A stretch of DNA of 64,000 bases from assembly GCF_000972845.2 (NCBI RefSeq), contig NC_040019.1, positions 10,865,001-10,929,000 of the forward strand. The letters are read 5' to 3'. Shown here piece after piece: positions 62,626 to 64,000 of the stretch. Within the stretch, counting starts at the first letter, position 1. Each line of letters starts with the position of its first letter. Position numbers and translations under genes: made by a program. The stretch is from Larimichthys crocea. Its lineage: Eukaryota; Chordata; Actinopteri; Sciaenidae. A model generated the notes under the pieces. The model was not told where the DNA came from, searched no databases, and worked only from the letters and a program-made list of their open reading frames with translations.

Positions 62626-63790
62626 GACCTGTTGCATTACTTTAGCCTCTTTATGCCCAGTCTATCAGCTGTTCCATGTAAAAAGGTCAACGACCAATGA
62701 CGTAGAAAGAGTTTCAGCAAAGTAATTCCATAAGTCAATAATAGAAAATAATTCGAGTGTAAAAAACAAGAGATAAGTTACAATAGAGGTATGTGGTTTC
62801 CTAAACTGGGAGGTTCATCTCTTTGTGCAACCCGTGACTACTAAATGTAGATCAGCTGGTAATCTTGCAGACATCAAGATCATTGTACAGCCTCTCTGTC
62901 TCTTATTCATATCTCTTTGTGAAGTTTGGTTTTGTTTTCCATTGACGGTCCAGCCCAGTGAAACTTTTTTTGTTTTCATTCCAGTGAAGATTTTGTAGGA
63001 AGGAATGAAGGAGTGGGTGAAACTGATTGTCTGTTTATTTTTATATTTATGTCTAACTCTCTGTGCCATTCTCATGCTGTGAGCGAGCTTCCCCGTGCCG
63101 TGACCTAAACCTATAACCATTGAGCCTAACGACCTTCCATCGTTACCATGGTGATCTGTCATATTAATGAGTTCCATGTCACAGGGGGCAACCAGTACTT
63201 TGTAGAGAGCCACTTCGGCAGACTGGTCTCCAGTACCCTACTTTTTACATCACTCAACAGACGTTGATTCAGGTATGACCTCTGTATCCGGAGCCACACT
63301 GCGCTGGTAGACTGCAATGCAATCTCACCTAGACCTTGAGGTAAATGTACCAGCCTCTAAAAGGAATAAACTACCCATCCCAGAATCCCCTGCTCCATCC
63401 ATCTTCCTGCTGTCACCTGAAATGGGAGCCCATGGTAAGGTGACCCCCACCACCATAAAGGAACAAGGAGGGCCATGTCACTTTGTGAAAACCTCTCCTC
63501 AACCATCTGGCAGTGCGATAATAGGGCTGTAAGCAGGTGAGAGTCGGCACAGAGAGAAAGAAATCGGCGTCAGTTTGAACAATTTGTCCTCGGGCACGAA
63601 GTCTCACTGTAACCTACTGACGACCCCGCGATGAAAATGGGCCATTCTTTACATCAAATTGCATCCATTACATTGTCCTTGAGAATGAGAGAATTTCAGG
63701 CATGAAAATCAATACAATAGAGACGAAAGGCATGAAATTCTCTTGGGAAGTGGGAGCGCCATCAACACAGTGGGTGCCATTGTGCCATAA

Positions 63791-63806
63791 CCCCCCCCCC
63801 CCCCCC
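63791..63806. repeat. Poly-C tract (16 nt)
   Basis: A single run of 16 C. On the other strand it is a G-run with quadruplex potential. A shorter C-run is at about 35208-35218. Confidence 0.95.
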
Positions 63807-64000
63807 GAAGTGGTTTCATGCTTCTGTCTCTGCTGCCTCTGCAGCTATGACCGCAACGGGCAACAATAAGACATGAAATACACACATACAGTGCTATCGT
63901 TTATTAATATTTTTTGATGCAGATATAAACAGGATGTGACAGTTTGGTGGTTTTCAGGGCTGATTCTTTTTTTTGTGTGTGTGTTGTTAGCTGTACAAAG

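Larger units (their letters stand above)
60561..64000. other. Distal upstream flank with possible conserved noncoding blocks
   Basis: No gene is recognised. Two repeat relics (62080-62185 and 62420-62625) separate unique blocks at about 61490-61870 and 63580-63785. The latter has long stretches of balanced, motif-rich sequence. A 71-codon frame at 63317-63532 has no recognisable domain. Confidence 0.45.

Noticed and set aside
57000..64000. Exons of dymeclin, expected upstream of SMAD7 in human
   Set aside because: No recognisable dymeclin peptide with splice sites was found. Very short exons cannot be excluded by eye.

Overview
This is vertebrate, almost certainly teleost fish, nuclear DNA. 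The evidence is one gene split by GT-AG introns, long CA/TG microsatellites throughout, and several dispersed repeat families that I recognise from percomorph (spiny-rayed) fish genomes. Nothing in it is bacterial, viral or organellar.

The only gene I can support is a complete, intact smad7 on the minus strand. Four coding exons join in frame into a 376-residue inhibitory Smad: exon 1 at 54986-55451, exon 2 at 54093-54146, exon 3 at 50590-50661 and exon 4 at 39249-39787. The protein has the degenerate N-terminal MH1-like region, the PPPPY (PY) motif, a short linker and a full MH2 domain without the C-terminal SSxS of receptor-activated Smads. All three introns are phase 1 and about 0.84, 3.4 and 10.8 kb long. 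About 1.1 kb upstream of the ATG, at 56575-56582, lies the perfect palindromic Smad-binding element GTCTAGAC with a CACGTG E-box four bases away, the arrangement known from mammalian SMAD7 promoters. The locus therefore appears to keep the feedback in which TGF-beta/BMP signalling induces its own inhibitor.

Bases 1 to about 39 kb lie downstream of smad7 and about 57-64 kb lie upstream. I find no convincing second gene in either. They hold tRNA-related SINE copies, a TIR-bounded MITE at 5881-6250, at least seven relics of one AT-rich MITE-like family, four relics of another dispersed family, two larger relics resembling terminal-inverted-repeat elements, a perfect 42-bp tandem duplication, a roughly 55-unit CA array, and several stretches of unique-looking sequence that could be conserved regulatory elements.

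I see no previously undescribed biological system here. The most useful observations concern smad7: two frame-preserving exons (one carrying the whole PY motif), the promoter SBE/E-box pair beside a Z-DNA-prone tract, an unusual Trp-to-Arg difference in MH2, and candidate enhancers or insulators. Repeat family assignments and comparisons with mammalian SMAD7 come from recall, not from a search.
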